A stretch of 64,000 bases of DNA from Elephas maximus indicus (GCF_024166365.1 NC_064838.1:74850001-74914000); one strand, 5' to 3'. Positions 51,958 to 62,226 are shown, counted from the stretch's first letter. Translations and numbers: made by a program. Notes: generated from the letters alone by a model not told the origin.

Positions 51958-54680
51958 GGCCCCTGGCGGGTGTGGGTCAGTGTTCTCTACCCATCCCACG
52001 TGGCGGGGGATGGGTAGAGAACCATACAAAGCAGCAGCGGAATTATTCGTCCCCGGAGAGGTTGCATCTGCCCACAAGCTCCACCTGGCCGGGGTCCGCC
52101 CCTACTGTATCACCCATGTCAATCAACAGAAGCTAAGACCTTCCAGAGAGACTACCTGCTATTGTCTACCCACGGGGAAGCAGGACAGCCAGAAGCCTCC
52201 CCCGTTTCATCGCCAGGCTCTCTCTCAGGCCCCTCATACTTGTGATGTGTCTCAAGGGTAGAACGAAGAGATTTCTCCGAAGGAACACATACACAGAGGG
52301 GCCATAGATGCTGAGGAAGGGCGCCTTGCCTACTGATATCCTAGCGTAAGTGGAAAAGTGGTACCTGCCTGCTGGCCCGGTGTGTCGAACGTGTCCACAT
52401 CAGGGGCTGCCTACTGTGAAGTGATTCCCTGGGTGCCCTCGGTTTTGTGGCCCAAAAGAGAAGGGGCCGTCTTGTGTCCATGGGTGAAATGGAGGGCTCT
52501 GCGGAACTGGCCGCTGAGGCTGGACCTCTCCTATTGGCTCAGTGTCTGTGACCCGTCCCCGTCAGAAGTTCCGGCCAGCCTTCCGGTGGCTGTCTCCATG
52601 GTGATTGGGAAAGAAGCCTTAGGCCCTGCACTCAGTCTTCACCTGGCCTACCTGGCCTCTTTCCCCTCATCTAGACCGCTGTGTGGATGAAAGAAAGAAT
52701 GTCGGCCAATGACCACATGTCCTCATTGCCTTTGAAGGATTAGGCTCCTTGCCTGGGCAGAAGACAGCCAAGGTCAGCCTGAGCCTAGACACCTAGTGAC
52801 CTGTGACACTGCAGGCAGTGACAGATGTTCATTTTCATGCTCACGTATCCGCAGGTGGCGGATTCAGATTGGTCGGAGAAGAAGCGTAACTAGGGATGAC
52901 ACACACACACGAGGGCACGGGGGAAAGGTCAGGGAAAATAGCTGAGGTCGTGGAGCTCTAGCGGAGCCAGTGTAGGGCCCAGGCCTCCCTCCTGTTCGTG
53001 GCAAAGAGGTGAAACATATGCCGCCACGCGCAGACTCTGGACTGCTGGGGCCTGGATGCCCAGATTGCGGCCTTGTCTTCGGAGAAGTGTCACACATGCA
53101 CTGTGCCAGCGGAGGCTGTGGCCCAGCAGAGGGCAAATTCTTGAAAATGGGGCCTTCAGTTGACTTTGCCTGTGCTCTCCTTTGGCTGAGTGACATCGTG
53201 TGTTTCCTAGCAGGAGAAGGCATTCGTGGAGAGAGGCGGATTCCATGTGTGCAGGCAAAGTGTGTGCTGAGGTGATGAGTCGCTGGAGACCGGGGTGGAC
53301 TCCTCAGACCCAGGATACGGCTCTGGCAGGTATGTGTCAATGTTTTCTGCCCATGGCACTCAGCCAAGTATCTGCATAGAATGTTATCCCCGGAATTAGT
53401 AGTCTCCGGAGAGGCTGCTACATGTCAGCAAGCTTCACCCGGCCAGGTCCGCCCGTGATGTAGCTCTGCAATCCGTGGCTACTCTCTAGACCTTCCAGAT
53501 AGACTAGCAGATCTTCTCTGCCCTTGGGCAACCGGTAGAGCCAGAGGCCTTCCCCGTTTGCTCTTTCGTCTCTAGGCCCTCTGTCAGGCACTCCAAGGTG
53601 TGAAGTGACAAGGGGGAGATGGAAGAGATTTCAGAGAAGGAACACATCCAGAGAGTGACAGAGACAGGCAAGAGATGCTGAGTGGGGATGCTTTGCGTAC
53701 TGATATCCTCAGGAAAGTGGGAAAGAGGTACCTGGCCTGCTCTGCCAATGCCCTGAAGCAGTCCGCACCAGGGGCTGCCTTGTGCCTGCGTAGCCTTTCC
53801 CAGGGTGTGCTCAAATCCTGTGGCCACTAGGTGTCGTAGGTCACAATGGAAGGCCCTGTGTCATCTGCCTGGCGGGCCGGATCTCTGCCATTGGCTCGGT
53901 CTTGTCAGCAGGCCCATCGCAAGCTCCGCCCACTCTTCCGGTGGGGGGACTGTCTCTATGGTGATGGCAAAGAAGCCTCAGCCCCGCCCACCTGGCCTTC
54001 ACTTCAGCTCCCTGGCCCGCTGACCCTCACTCAGACCTCTGTGTTGCTCCAAATGAATGTCCGCCAGTGCCCTGGTGTCAGCATCTGGGATAAAGAATTC
54101 GGGACCTTGCCTGGGGCAGAAGGCAGCCTAGGTCAGCGGGTACCTGGAAGTCTACTGCCTTGTGACACTGCTGCCAGTGACAAATGGTGACTCCCACACT
54201 CACATATCGCCTGGTGGCAGAATGATAGTGATGGGTGGAGAAACATCGCTCCGGCGCACACGTTCAGTGGGGCACCAGCCAAAGCAAAGGCCAGGGCCGG
54301 TAGTGGACATCGTGGAGCTGAATGGCGAGCCAGTGAAGGGCCCAAGGATCCCTCCTGTATGTGGCGAACAGGTCATGCGTGTCCCCACGTCCATAAACCA
54401 CTGGACTGCTGGGGCCCAGGCTGCCAGGATTTCGGCCTTGCCTTCGGAGCCCGGCCACATGCGCAGCCTTGCAGCGGAGGCGGGGACATGTAGACAGCCA
54501 AAATTGGGAAAATGGCAGTGTTTCCTTGATTTCCCTGGCATCGGCTGTTTTGAGCGGCTTGCTTTTTCTCCTGGTAGGATAGGGCCCTGACGGAGAAAGG
54601 CAGGATTACGTGTGCAGGAAAGGTGTGTGCTGAGAGGGTGACGACGTTGAGACCATGTTGGGATCTTTAGTCCCAGGAAA
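51958..54680 (+). repeat. Macrosatellite unit U20 (2723 bp, hairpin form, 1-bp deletion)
   Basis: The hairpin is at 51983-52021. One base is missing in ctggggcctgg (about 53050). Several private changes cluster in the second part of the B half and the start of the A half: gtagctctgcaatc, ggatacggctc, cagccaagta and gagagtgacag. Its later A half matches U16 at +10895. Confidence 0.95.
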
Positions 54681-56649
54681 GGCCCCTGGCGGGTGTGGGT
54701 CAGTGTTCTCTACCCATCCCACGTGGCGGGGGATGGGTAGAGAACCATACAAAGCAGCAGCGGAATTATTCGTCCCCGGAGAGGTTGCATCTGCCCACAA
54801 GCTCCACCTGGCCGGGGTCCGCCCCTACTGTATCGCCCATGTCAATCAACAGAAGCTAAGACCTTCCAGAGAGACTACCTGCTATTGTCTACCCACGGGG
54901 AAGCAGGACAGCCAGAAGCCTCCCCCGTTTCATCGCTAGGCTCTCTCTCAGGCCCCTCATACTTGTGATGTGTCTCAAGGGTAGAACGAAGAGATTTCTC
55001 CGAAGGAACACATACACAGAGGGGCCATAGATGCTGAGGAAGGGCGCCTTGCCTACTGATATCCTAGCGTAAGTGGAAAAGTGGTACCTGCCTGCTGGCC
55101 CGGTGTGTCGAACGTGTCCACATCAGGGGCTGCCTACTGTGAAGTGATTCCCTGGGTGCCCTCGGTTTTGTGGCCCAAAAGAGAAGGGGCCGTCGTGTGT
55201 CCATGGGTGAAATGGAGGGCTCTGCGGAACTGGCCGCTGAGGCTGGACCTCTCCTATTGGCTCAGTGTCTGTGACCCGTCCCCGTCAGAAGTTCCGGCCA
55301 GGCTTCCGGTGGCTGTCTCCATGGTGATTGGGAAAGAAGCCTTAGGCCCCGCACTCAGCCTTCACCTGGCCTACCTGGCCTCTTTCCCCTCATCTAGACC
55401 GCTGTGTGGATGAAAGAAAGAATGTCGGCCAATGACCACATGTCCTCATTGCCTTTGAAGGATTAGGCTCCTTGCCTGGGCAGAAGACAGCCAAGGTCAG
55501 CCTGAGTCGAGACACCTAGTGACCTGTGACACTGCAGGCAGTGACAGATGTTCATTTTCATGCTCACGTATCCGCAGGTGGCGGATTGAGAGTGGTCGGA
55601 GAAGAAGAGTAACTAGGGATGACACACACACGAGGGCACGGGGGAAAGGTCAGGGAAAATAGCTGAGGTCATGGAGCTGTAGCAGAGCCAGTGTAGGGCC
55701 CAGGGCTCCCTCCTGTTCGTGGCAAAGAGGTGATCCATATGCCGCCATGTGCAGACTCTGGACTGCTGCGGCCCTGGATGCCCAGATTGCGGCCTTGTCT
55801 TCGGAGAAGTGTCACACATGCACTGTGCCAGCGGAGGCTGTGGCCCAGCAGAGGGCAAAATCTTGAAAATGGGGCCTTCAGTTGACTTTGCCTGTGCTCT
55901 CCTTTGGCTGAGTGACATCGTGTGTTTCCTAGCAGGAGAAGGCATTCGTGGAGAGAGGCGGATTCCGTGTGTGCAGGCAAAGTGTGTGCTGAGATGATGA
56001 GTCGCTGGAGACCACGGTGGACTCCTCCGACCCGGGATAGGCCTCTGGCAGGTATGTGTCAATGTTTTCTGCCCATGGCACTCAGCCGGGTATCTGCATA
56101 GAATGTTATCCCCGGAATTAGTAGTCTCCGGAGAGGCTGCTACATATCAGCAAGCTTCACCTGGCCAGGTCCGCCCGTGATGTAGCTTCCCAATCCGTGG
56201 CTACTCTCTAGACCTTCCAGATAGACTAGCAGATCTTCTCTGCGTTCGGTCAACCGGTAGAGCCAGAGGCCTTCCCCCTTTGCTCTTTCGTCTCTAGGCC
56301 CTCTGTCAGGCACTCCAAGGTGTGAAGTGACAGGGGGGAGAAGGAAGAGATTTCAGAGAAGGAACACATCCAGAGAGAGACAGAGAGAGGCAAGAGATGC
56401 TGAGTGGGGATGCCTTGCGTACTGATATCCTCAGGAAAGTGGGAAAGAGGTACCTGGCCTGCTCTGCCAATGCCCTGAAGCAGTCCGCACCAGGGGCTGC
56501 CTTGTGCCTGCGTAGCCTTTCCCAGGGTGTGCTCAAATCCTGTGGCCACTAGGTGTCGTAGGTCACAATGGAGGGCCCTGTGTCATCTGCCTGGCAGACT
56601 GTATCCCTGCCATTGCCTCGGTCTTGTCATCAGGCCCATTACAAGCTCT
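54681..56649 (+). repeat. Terminal truncated unit U21, more diverged
   Basis: The hairpin is at 54706-54744. The unit stops inside the A half: similarity decays from about 56597 and ends near 56649. It carries many private changes (gagtcgagac, gaagaagagtaac, shorter CA tract at 55621-55631, gctgtagcag, tgctgcggcc, ctgcgttcggtc). This is usual for the edge of an array, where homogenisation is weaker. Confidence 0.93.
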
Positions 56650-56698
56650 TGCAGAATAACTATTTCTAACCTCTACTTTTCCCCCATCTACTGAAACA
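56597..56698. other. Macrosatellite edge and junction to unique DNA
   Basis: Up to 56596 the sequence is typical A half. From 56597 to about 56649 it is recognisable but diverged (cattgcctcggtcttgtcat). From 56650 it no longer matches. The remaining 50 bp up to the olfactory receptor start include a pyrimidine-rich stretch (ctacttttcccccatctac). That could be the remnant of the acceptor site that usually precedes an olfactory receptor coding exon. Confidence 0.8.
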
Positions 56699-57625
56699 AT
56701 GCAGCCAAACAAGAGTGTAACTGAGTTCATACTGTTAGGATTGACACAGGATTCTCTGAGGCAGAAAATGGTGTTCATAATCTTCCTCATTTTCTACATG
56801 GGAACTGTGGTGGGGAATTTGCTCATTATGGTGACCATCAAGTTCAGCCAGTCTCTTGGGAGTCACATGTACTTCTTCCTATTTTATCTGTCCTTTGCTG
56901 ATACCTGCTTTTCAACTTCCACAGCCCGAAGACTAATTGTGGGTACTCTCTCTGCAAAGAAAATCATATCCTAGGATGAGTGCATGACGTAAGTATTTGC
57001 ACTGCATATATTTGGCTGCATGGAGATCTTTGTCCTTGTCCTCATGGCTGTTGATAGCTATTTGGCCATCTGTAATCTCTTACATTACCTGACCATCATG
57101 AGACGAGAAGTCTGTATCATCTTGATAATCCTTGCCTGCATAGGGGCTTTTATTCATTCTGTAACTTAAAATGTCCTGGTCTGGATATTGCCCTTCTGTG
57201 GACCCAGTTTGATTGATCATTATTGCTGTGATTTGCAGCCCTTGTTAAAACTTGCTTGCATGGACACTTATGTCAACAACCTACTGGTAGTGTTCAATAG
57301 TGGCGCCACTTGCACAATCAGTTTCTTCATTCTGATGATCTCATACATTGTCATTTTGTATTCTCTCAAAAACCACAGTTCAGAAGGGCGGAAAAAAGCG
57401 CTTTCCACCTGCACATCCCATATTATTGGAGTTGTCCTATTCTTTGGTCCGTGTATATTCATATATATACGTCCATCAACCACTTTCCCCATGGACAAGA
57501 TGGTGACAGTATTTTATACCATTGGTACTCCGTTTCTCAACCCACTTATCTACACTCTAAGAAATGCAGAAGTGAAAAATGCCATGAAAAAGTTGTGGAG
57601 TATCAAAATTAACTGCCCAAAGTGA
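56699..57625 (+). pseudogene. Olfactory receptor pseudogene, class II, family 4-like
   Basis: The frame runs collinearly for 308 codons from ATG (56699) to TGA (57623-57625). That is the normal length of an intact olfactory receptor, a seven-transmembrane odorant GPCR. Three in-frame stops break it: TAG 56972-56974 (where a tyrosine is expected), TAA 56990-56992 (glutamine in MTQVF) and TAA 57167-57169 (probably glutamine). No frameshift is seen. Recognisable parts are an N-terminal glycosylation site (NKS, residues 4-6), GNLLI in TM1, LFYLSFADTCFS in TM2, LPFCGP and [14 protein letters not shown] in the second extracellular loop, [10 protein letters not shown] at TM6, and [12 protein letters not shown] in TM7. 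Two hallmark residues are also altered: MAVDRY reads MAVDSY, and PMYFFL reads HMYFFL. Overall wording resembles the OR4A/OR4C group, from memory. A candidate AATAAA lies at 57995-58000. It starts about 50 bp after the satellite edge. Confidence 0.93.
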
Positions 57626-59129
57626 ATGATGAGTTGGGGACTTGATTATTCAATAATAATCTGACTGAATTTGTACGGGTATCAAATATGACAGTGTGTG
57701 ATTATTGTGGGAATAATATGCAATCATATATAAGGTTGTAGGTTACTATTTTTTTTCCAGTTTACAAGCAAGGTGAATGCCTAGCATCATCTTTTGTGTT
57801 GGAACTAGATACAGAGTCACAATAAGTCAGATAATTACAGACCAAAATGACATCAGCCTGACTCAATCTTTTCCTGAGAGCTCAACTCTGACATTGCTGA
57901 CCTTGAACTATACATCACAAGTCTGAATTCTGAAATTTGTTTGGATAAACAGATATTTATGAAGTCACAGCCATCAAACTTGTGAGCATGCGTAAATAAA
58001 GTACAGCTGATTCTCTATGATTTTTCATTCTCTCTACAATTCATTTCCAATTAGGTGTCCAGCTTCCTTTCAACATCTCCAAGGGAAGGGAACTTAGTGT
58101 GGTCAGATATTGAGAAAGTCCATTCTATTATATCACTAGTTTGTCTTTGGAAAGTTCCATCTTTTTTAATCAATGCCTTCCTTTTTTATGTACTGATTTC
58201 CTAATTTTTTTTTTGTCTTTTTGTGTGTGTGTGTGTATGTGTGTTATTAAGATGATGGCATGATTTTTTACAAGATGTTTTTAATTTAGTATTACAATGG
58301 ATCTTGTGGTATTCAGCTATTTATTCATTGTGGCTGGTGTGCAGAAGCTCAGCTACAGAACACTGAAACTCTGAAAGTTAGGAAAGTGAAATAATGCATA
58401 TTGTCAAGATCAATTAAAAATAAACTGGAGATAGTACATATTTTCTGAGACTGAAAAGCAGAAAAGTAGAAACTTACTTAAAGTCAATTACCCACCCAGT
58501 GCTGTCAAGTTTTATTTAAAGATGGATTATATTGGTAAATTAACCATTGGCTGTCAGAAAATGCCCAGCAAACTCGTCTCCAGTTAGTGAGGGTAAGAAG
58601 AGTCCATGATTGCAGCAGGAATCTGCTATTCGAGCTGTTGTAATAGAAGGGCTGTGTAGATTTCCAAGTTAGAATTGCAAGCAGAATTTTGGTGGCCACA
58701 GTGGGCAGAGCAGATTAATAGCACCTCCTCGGCCATGTATGCCATGGGTTATGTCATGAACTTTGATATTCATCCATTTCATTGTACTAAAATGTAACAC
58801 ATCTCTACCACTACCAGAGTCCATTTCATTTTAATGTTGCTTTCAATTCTTTAGTCACGCAAAACTTATCAATACCAAAAATATCCTCTTGTCAGAGGTT
58901 ATTTTAAAAATAAGTTTAGTAAAATATCACTAGTTTCCTATTTCTCACTTCTTTTTGCTTTAAGGGACATTAAGAGATTTAGTTTCTACACTAGTGTCGC
59001 AAAGTGGAGACTTAATGCATGAGGAAGCCCAAATATTTAACAGACAATGGAAATGTCATTGACAATATTAAATTTGAAGTGATTCCTGTGATTTTGGAAA
59101 ACAATCATAGTTACCCCCTGTCCCCAGCA
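57626..59129. other. AT-rich intergenic DNA, no gene recognised
   Basis: This is the 3' flank of the olfactory receptor pseudogene. It contains a T-rich stretch and a short GT microsatellite (about 58223-58243). No open frame with a recognisable product and no repeat family I can name was seen. The small minus-strand frame at 58505-58699 looks incidental. Confidence 0.5.
58207..58243. repeat. T-rich stretch followed by (GT)n microsatellite
   Basis: A run of about ten T, then tctttttgt, runs into gtgtgtgtgtgtatgtgtg. It may be the remnant of a retroposon tail. Confidence 0.7.
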
Positions 59130-59620
59130 CAGTTTTGTGTTCTGGAAAACTGCCAAACAAACATCTTTCACCATATGGCTTAAATACAACTCAAGGATGC
59201 CCCTTGTTTACTTATGACAAGGCTAGACACACTCCCTCCATATTCCCATTCTTTGCTTCATAAATGATTACTTGAGCAGCTTGTCCCACTGATGAACTGG
59301 AATAAAATGCTTGCTAACCAAACTTTGGCTAAGCACCTTTCCTTTCCTCAGTTCCCTGAATTTTGTCCCATGATCAACCTGAGCCAGCATACAGTCCCTT
59401 GTTAAGAGCCCATCCTAAAAATAAGTTCTTCTTAGCATGTTTTTTGTCTTACTATCCTATTGCAGCACACTTTTATCCCATTTCTCCACCCTGGTTTTTT
59501 CCAGCCTTGTTTATTCTTGCCTCTATAAAATAAGAACCTTATTTGTTGATCTCATGGTCACGATGCTCACCCTGTTGCGGTAGATTCTGGTTGTCTATTA
59601 TAAATTTTAACACTGGATTA
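59130..59620 (+). mobile_element. Probable solo LTR (ERV-like), boundaries uncertain
   Basis: The stretch has the layout of a retroviral LTR. After cytosine-rich U3-like sequence comes a TATA element (ctctataaaataag, TATAAAA at 59524-59530), then a short R/U5-like stretch ending near taaattttaacactgga. No internal retroviral coding sequence lies next to it. Family assignment is from general appearance only. Confidence 0.35.
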
Positions 59621-59621
59621 T

Positions 59622-60102
59622 TGTTATGGATTGAATTGGGTCTCCCCAACATTCATATCAACTTGGCTAGGCCATGATTCCCAGTATTGTGTGGCTGTGA
59701 TTTTCCTATGTGTTGTAAATCCTAACTTCTATGATGTTAATGAGGCAGAATTAGAGGCAGTTACATTAATGAGGCAAGACTCAATCTACAGGATTAGGTT
59801 AAATTCTGAGGCAATCTCTTTTGAGATATAAAAGAGAGAAGCCAGCAGAGAGGAGAAGAAACCTTTGCACCAAGAAAGAAACTCTGGGAGCAGAATGAAT
59901 TCTTCAGACTCATAGTCTTTGTACTGAGCAGCTCCTAGAACAGGAGAAAATTGATGACAAGCAGCTTCCTGCTGAGTCAACACAGAGCTGATGTCCTAAA
60001 TTTGGACTCTTAGCCTTCTGAACTGTGAAAGGATAAATTTCTGTTTGTTAAAGACATCCACTTGTGGCATTTCTGTTATAGAAACACTAGAGGACTAAGA
60101 GA
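59622..60102 (+). mobile_element. Solo LTR, ERVL-MaLR-like
   Basis: It begins tgttatggattgaattggg and ends near tgttatagaaacactagaggactaaga. Shortly before the end is ggataaatttctgtttgtt. These terminal blocks are characteristic of MaLR/MLT-type LTRs, here in a form I associate with afrotherian genomes. The length of about 480 bp fits a full LTR. No clear 5-bp target duplication was found, which fits an old insertion. Confidence 0.6.
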
Positions 60103-60110
60103 GTTACTGT

Positions 60111-60450
60111 GTTGTTGTTTGGTATCCCTGAGTTGTTTTCGACTTAAAGCAACCCCATTTGACAGAGTAGAACTGATACATAGGGCTTTCTTAGGTATAA
60201 TTTTTATGGAAGCAGACTGCCAGGTCTTTCTCCCATGGAGCTGCTGCATAGGTTCGAACCACCACCTTCTTTGTTAGCAGAGGCACAGTGGTTGAGAGCT
60301 AGGGCTGCCAACCAACAGTTTGGCAGTTCAAATATACCAGCCATTCTACACTGTCCTGTAGGGTCGCTATGAGTCAGAACTGATTGGGAATCAATGGGTT
60401 TGGTCTTTTGGCCTTAAGCTGCTTAACCGTTTGCATGACCAGGGCTCTGT
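60111..60450 (-). mobile_element. AfroSINE, minus strand, split by a second AfroSINE
   Basis: The 3' tail end is at 60111 (gttgttgttt). The body continues to about 60280 (tttgttagcag). The tRNA-related head resumes after the inserted element as gctgcttaaccgtttgcatg and ends with accagggctctg near 60450. The two parts join smoothly once the insertion is removed. AfroSINEs are tRNA-derived, Pol III-type SINEs restricted to Afrotheria. Confidence 0.8.
60281..60411 (+). mobile_element. AfroSINE, plus strand, nested insertion
   Basis: It starts with a slightly truncated head (ggcacagtggttgagagct, A-box region). It continues through a B-box-like ggcagttcaaat and ends with the typical gggtcgctatgagtcagaac and gggtttggtc tail. 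About 30-40 bases of the middle are missing compared with the element at 60462. Confidence 0.8.
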
Positions 60451-60461
60451 ACACTTATCAT

Positions 60462-60658
60462 ACCTGTTGTCATCCAGTCAATTCCAACTTATAGAGACCC
60501 TATAGAACAGAGTAGAACTGCCCTATAGGGTTTTCAAGGCTGTAATCTTTACAGAAGCCAACAGCCACATCTTTATTACACAGAGGGGCTGACGAGTTTG
60601 AATCACCAACCTTTCATTTAACAGCCAAGTGCTTAACCACTGCACCACCAGCACTCCT
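60462..60658 (-). mobile_element. AfroSINE, minus strand, near full length
   Basis: From the tail (acctgttgtcatccagtca) through accctatagaacagagtaga to the head (cttaaccactgcaccaccag), all blocks are present. The flanks tacacttatcat (60450-60461) and tacgcttctcat (60659-60670) match at 10 of 12 bases. They are probably a decayed target-site duplication. Confidence 0.85.
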
Positions 60659-60670
60659 TACGCTTCTCAT

Positions 60671-60870
60671 GTGTCCCAACAATTCCATTCCCAACTATTT
60701 ATCCAAGAAAAATAATTTGTTCACAAAAAGACTTGTACTATAATGTTCAGAGCAGCTTTGTATATAATCCCCAAGCATCCATCAATATAAAAATGGGTGA
60801 ACTGTGATATTCTAAGTTAAAATATTCCTCAGTAATAAAAAAGAATGAATTACTGTTACAGCATTGATAA
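60671..60870 (+). mobile_element. L1 fragment, plus strand, 3' part of ORF2
   Basis: Typical L1 ORF2 3' blocks are seen in order: accaattccattcccaa-like start, atttatccaagaaaaat, aaaagacttgtactataatg, agcagctttgtatataat, and cagtaataaaaaagaatgaa. The copy is short and decayed. A CA repeat (about 60872-60886) follows. Confidence 0.75.
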
Positions 60871-61766
60871 TTCACACACACACACAGAAATATTTTTTAT
60901 TGTGCTTTAGGCGAAAGTTTACAGCTCAAGTTAGTTTCTCATACAAAAATTTATACACACATTGTTAGATGACCCTAGCTGCCATCCCTATAATGTGACC
61001 ACAAATTCCTCCTTTCCACCCCAGATTTCTCATATCCATTCAGGCAGCTTCTATCCCCTTTGGGACAAGAGCTTCCCATTTTGTCTTGCGTATCTACTTG
61101 AACTATGAAGCACACTCTTAACGAATATCATTTTATGTCTTGTAGTCCAGTCTATTCTTTGTCTGAAGAGTTGGCCCTGGAAATGGTTTTAGTTCTGGGC
61201 TTAAAGAGAGTCTGGGAGCCATGTCTTCTGGGATTCGTCCATTCTCAGTCAGACCACCAAGCCTGATCTTTTTTCTAGAATTTGAGCTCTGCACCCCACT
61301 CTTCTCCTGCTCCATCAGGGACTCTATGTTGTGTTCCCTGTCAGGGCAGCCATTGGCGGTAGCCAGGCAGCATCTAGTTCTTCTGGCCTCCGGCTGATGG
61401 AGTCTCTGATTTACGGGGCCTGTTTTGTTTTTTTGGCTAATATTTTCTTTGTGTCTTTGGTGTTCATTCTCCTTTGCTCCAGGTGGGTTGGGACCAATTG
61501 ATGCATTTAAAATGGCCACTCACTAGCTTTTAAGATGCCAGATGTCACTCACCGAAGTGGGATGCAGAACGTTTTCTCAATAAACTTTGCTATGCCCATG
61601 ACCCCTATATCCCCAGAAAGCATGGTCCCTGGACCTCACCCCTATAACACTGTCCCACGAATTGTTCGGTGGTGTTCAGAAGACTTCTTAGCTTTTGGTT
61701 TATTTAGTCCAGTGGTACTGACTTCCACTGTATCGTGAGTTGCCTTTCTCTTTACCCAAGATAATG

Positions 61767-61941
61767 AAGGTGGGGAGGGAGAGAGAGGTGTATTCACTAC
61801 TTAGATAAAAAAAAACCCAGTGCCATCGAGTCGATTCATATAGCGTCCCTATAGGGTTGCTATGAGTCGGAATCGACTCAATGGCACTGGGGTTTTTTTT
61901 AATCTAAGTAGTGAATACACCTCTCTCTCCCTCCCCACCTT
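61767..61941. repeat. 175-bp fold-back inside L1 3' UTR with AfroSINE tail core
   Basis: The outer arms 61767-61806 and 61902-61941 are exact reverse complements (40 bases, starting aaggtggggagggagaga). Inside them, poly-A/poly-T and AfroSINE tail sequence continue the symmetry, with two or three mismatches, to about 70 bp per side. The centre is ccctataggg (61847-61856), with a short deletion on the left side. The right arm is native L1 sequence; the left arm is an inverted copy. Confidence 0.9.
61811..61900. mobile_element. Two AfroSINE tail fragments in tail-out inverted orientation
   Basis: cccagtgccatcgagtcgatt (61816-61836) is the tail in minus orientation. gctatgagtcggaatcgact followed by caatggcactgggg (61859-61892) is the tail in plus orientation. 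Neither has a tRNA-related head, so this is not two independent full insertions. Confidence 0.7.
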
Positions 61942-62206
61942 CGTAACCATCAGATGTTTTCTACTCTTTTTAAACATTTCCTTGAATTCTTATACTAGTG
62001 GTTTCATGTAATATTTGTCCTTTTGCAACTGACTAATTTCACCCTTCGTAATGCCTTCCAGATTCATCCATGTTATGAGGTGTTTCACAGATTCATCCCT
62101 GTTCTTTATCATTGCACATTATTCCATTGTGTGAATATACCATATTTTTTTTTATCCATTCATTCATCGATGGGCCCCTAGGTTGTTTCCATCTTTTTGC
62201 TGTTGT

Positions 62207-62226
62207 AAAAAAAAAAAAAAGAAAAA
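62207..62226. repeat. A-rich tract within L1
   Basis: Fourteen A, one G and five A interrupt the L1 sequence at tgctgttg/gaacagtgctgc. This looks like local expansion rather than a retroposon tail. Confidence 0.7.

Larger units (their letters stand above)
1..56649 (+). repeat. Macrosatellite array, 2.72-kb dimeric unit, about 20.8 copies
   Basis: The same sequence recurs head to tail with spacings of 2721-2724 bp from the first base of the window to about 56649, with no insertion of other DNA. The left end lies outside the window. Each unit consists of a B half (about 1359 bp, beginning ggcccctggcggg) and an A half (about 1363 bp, beginning ggcctctggcagg). The halves align along their whole length but are clearly diverged, whereas whole units are nearly identical to each other. 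That is the signature of a higher-order repeat homogenised as a dimer. Every unit inspected has an EcoRI site (aagaattcgg) and a BamHI site (aaggatccct) in its A half. I do not recognise the family. The half-unit length is close to that of the primate SST1/NBL2 macrosatellite (about 1.4 kb), but that is only a size comparison. Confidence 0.97.

Noticed and set aside
1..56649. Ribosomal DNA or a multicopy protein-gene array such as a USP17- or DUX4-type repeat
   Set aside because: No rRNA-like sequence, homeodomain, protease or other recognisable coding region occurs in the unit.
1..56649. CRISPR array or bacterial repeat
   Set aside because: The repeat unit is kilobases long without spacers, and the flank is plainly mammalian (olfactory receptor, SINE, L1, LTR).
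1..56649. DXZ4 orthologue
   Set aside because: Only the layout (unit size, GC-richness, possible CTCF site) is similar. No sequence match can be asserted, and the neighbouring olfactory receptor gives no support.
59631..59831. Small frames in 59631-60277
   Set aside because: They fall within LTR and AfroSINE sequence and show no protein family features.
61133..61519. Minus-strand 128-residue frame
   Set aside because: It lies in the 3' UTR part of the minus-strand L1, after ORF2, so it is incidental.
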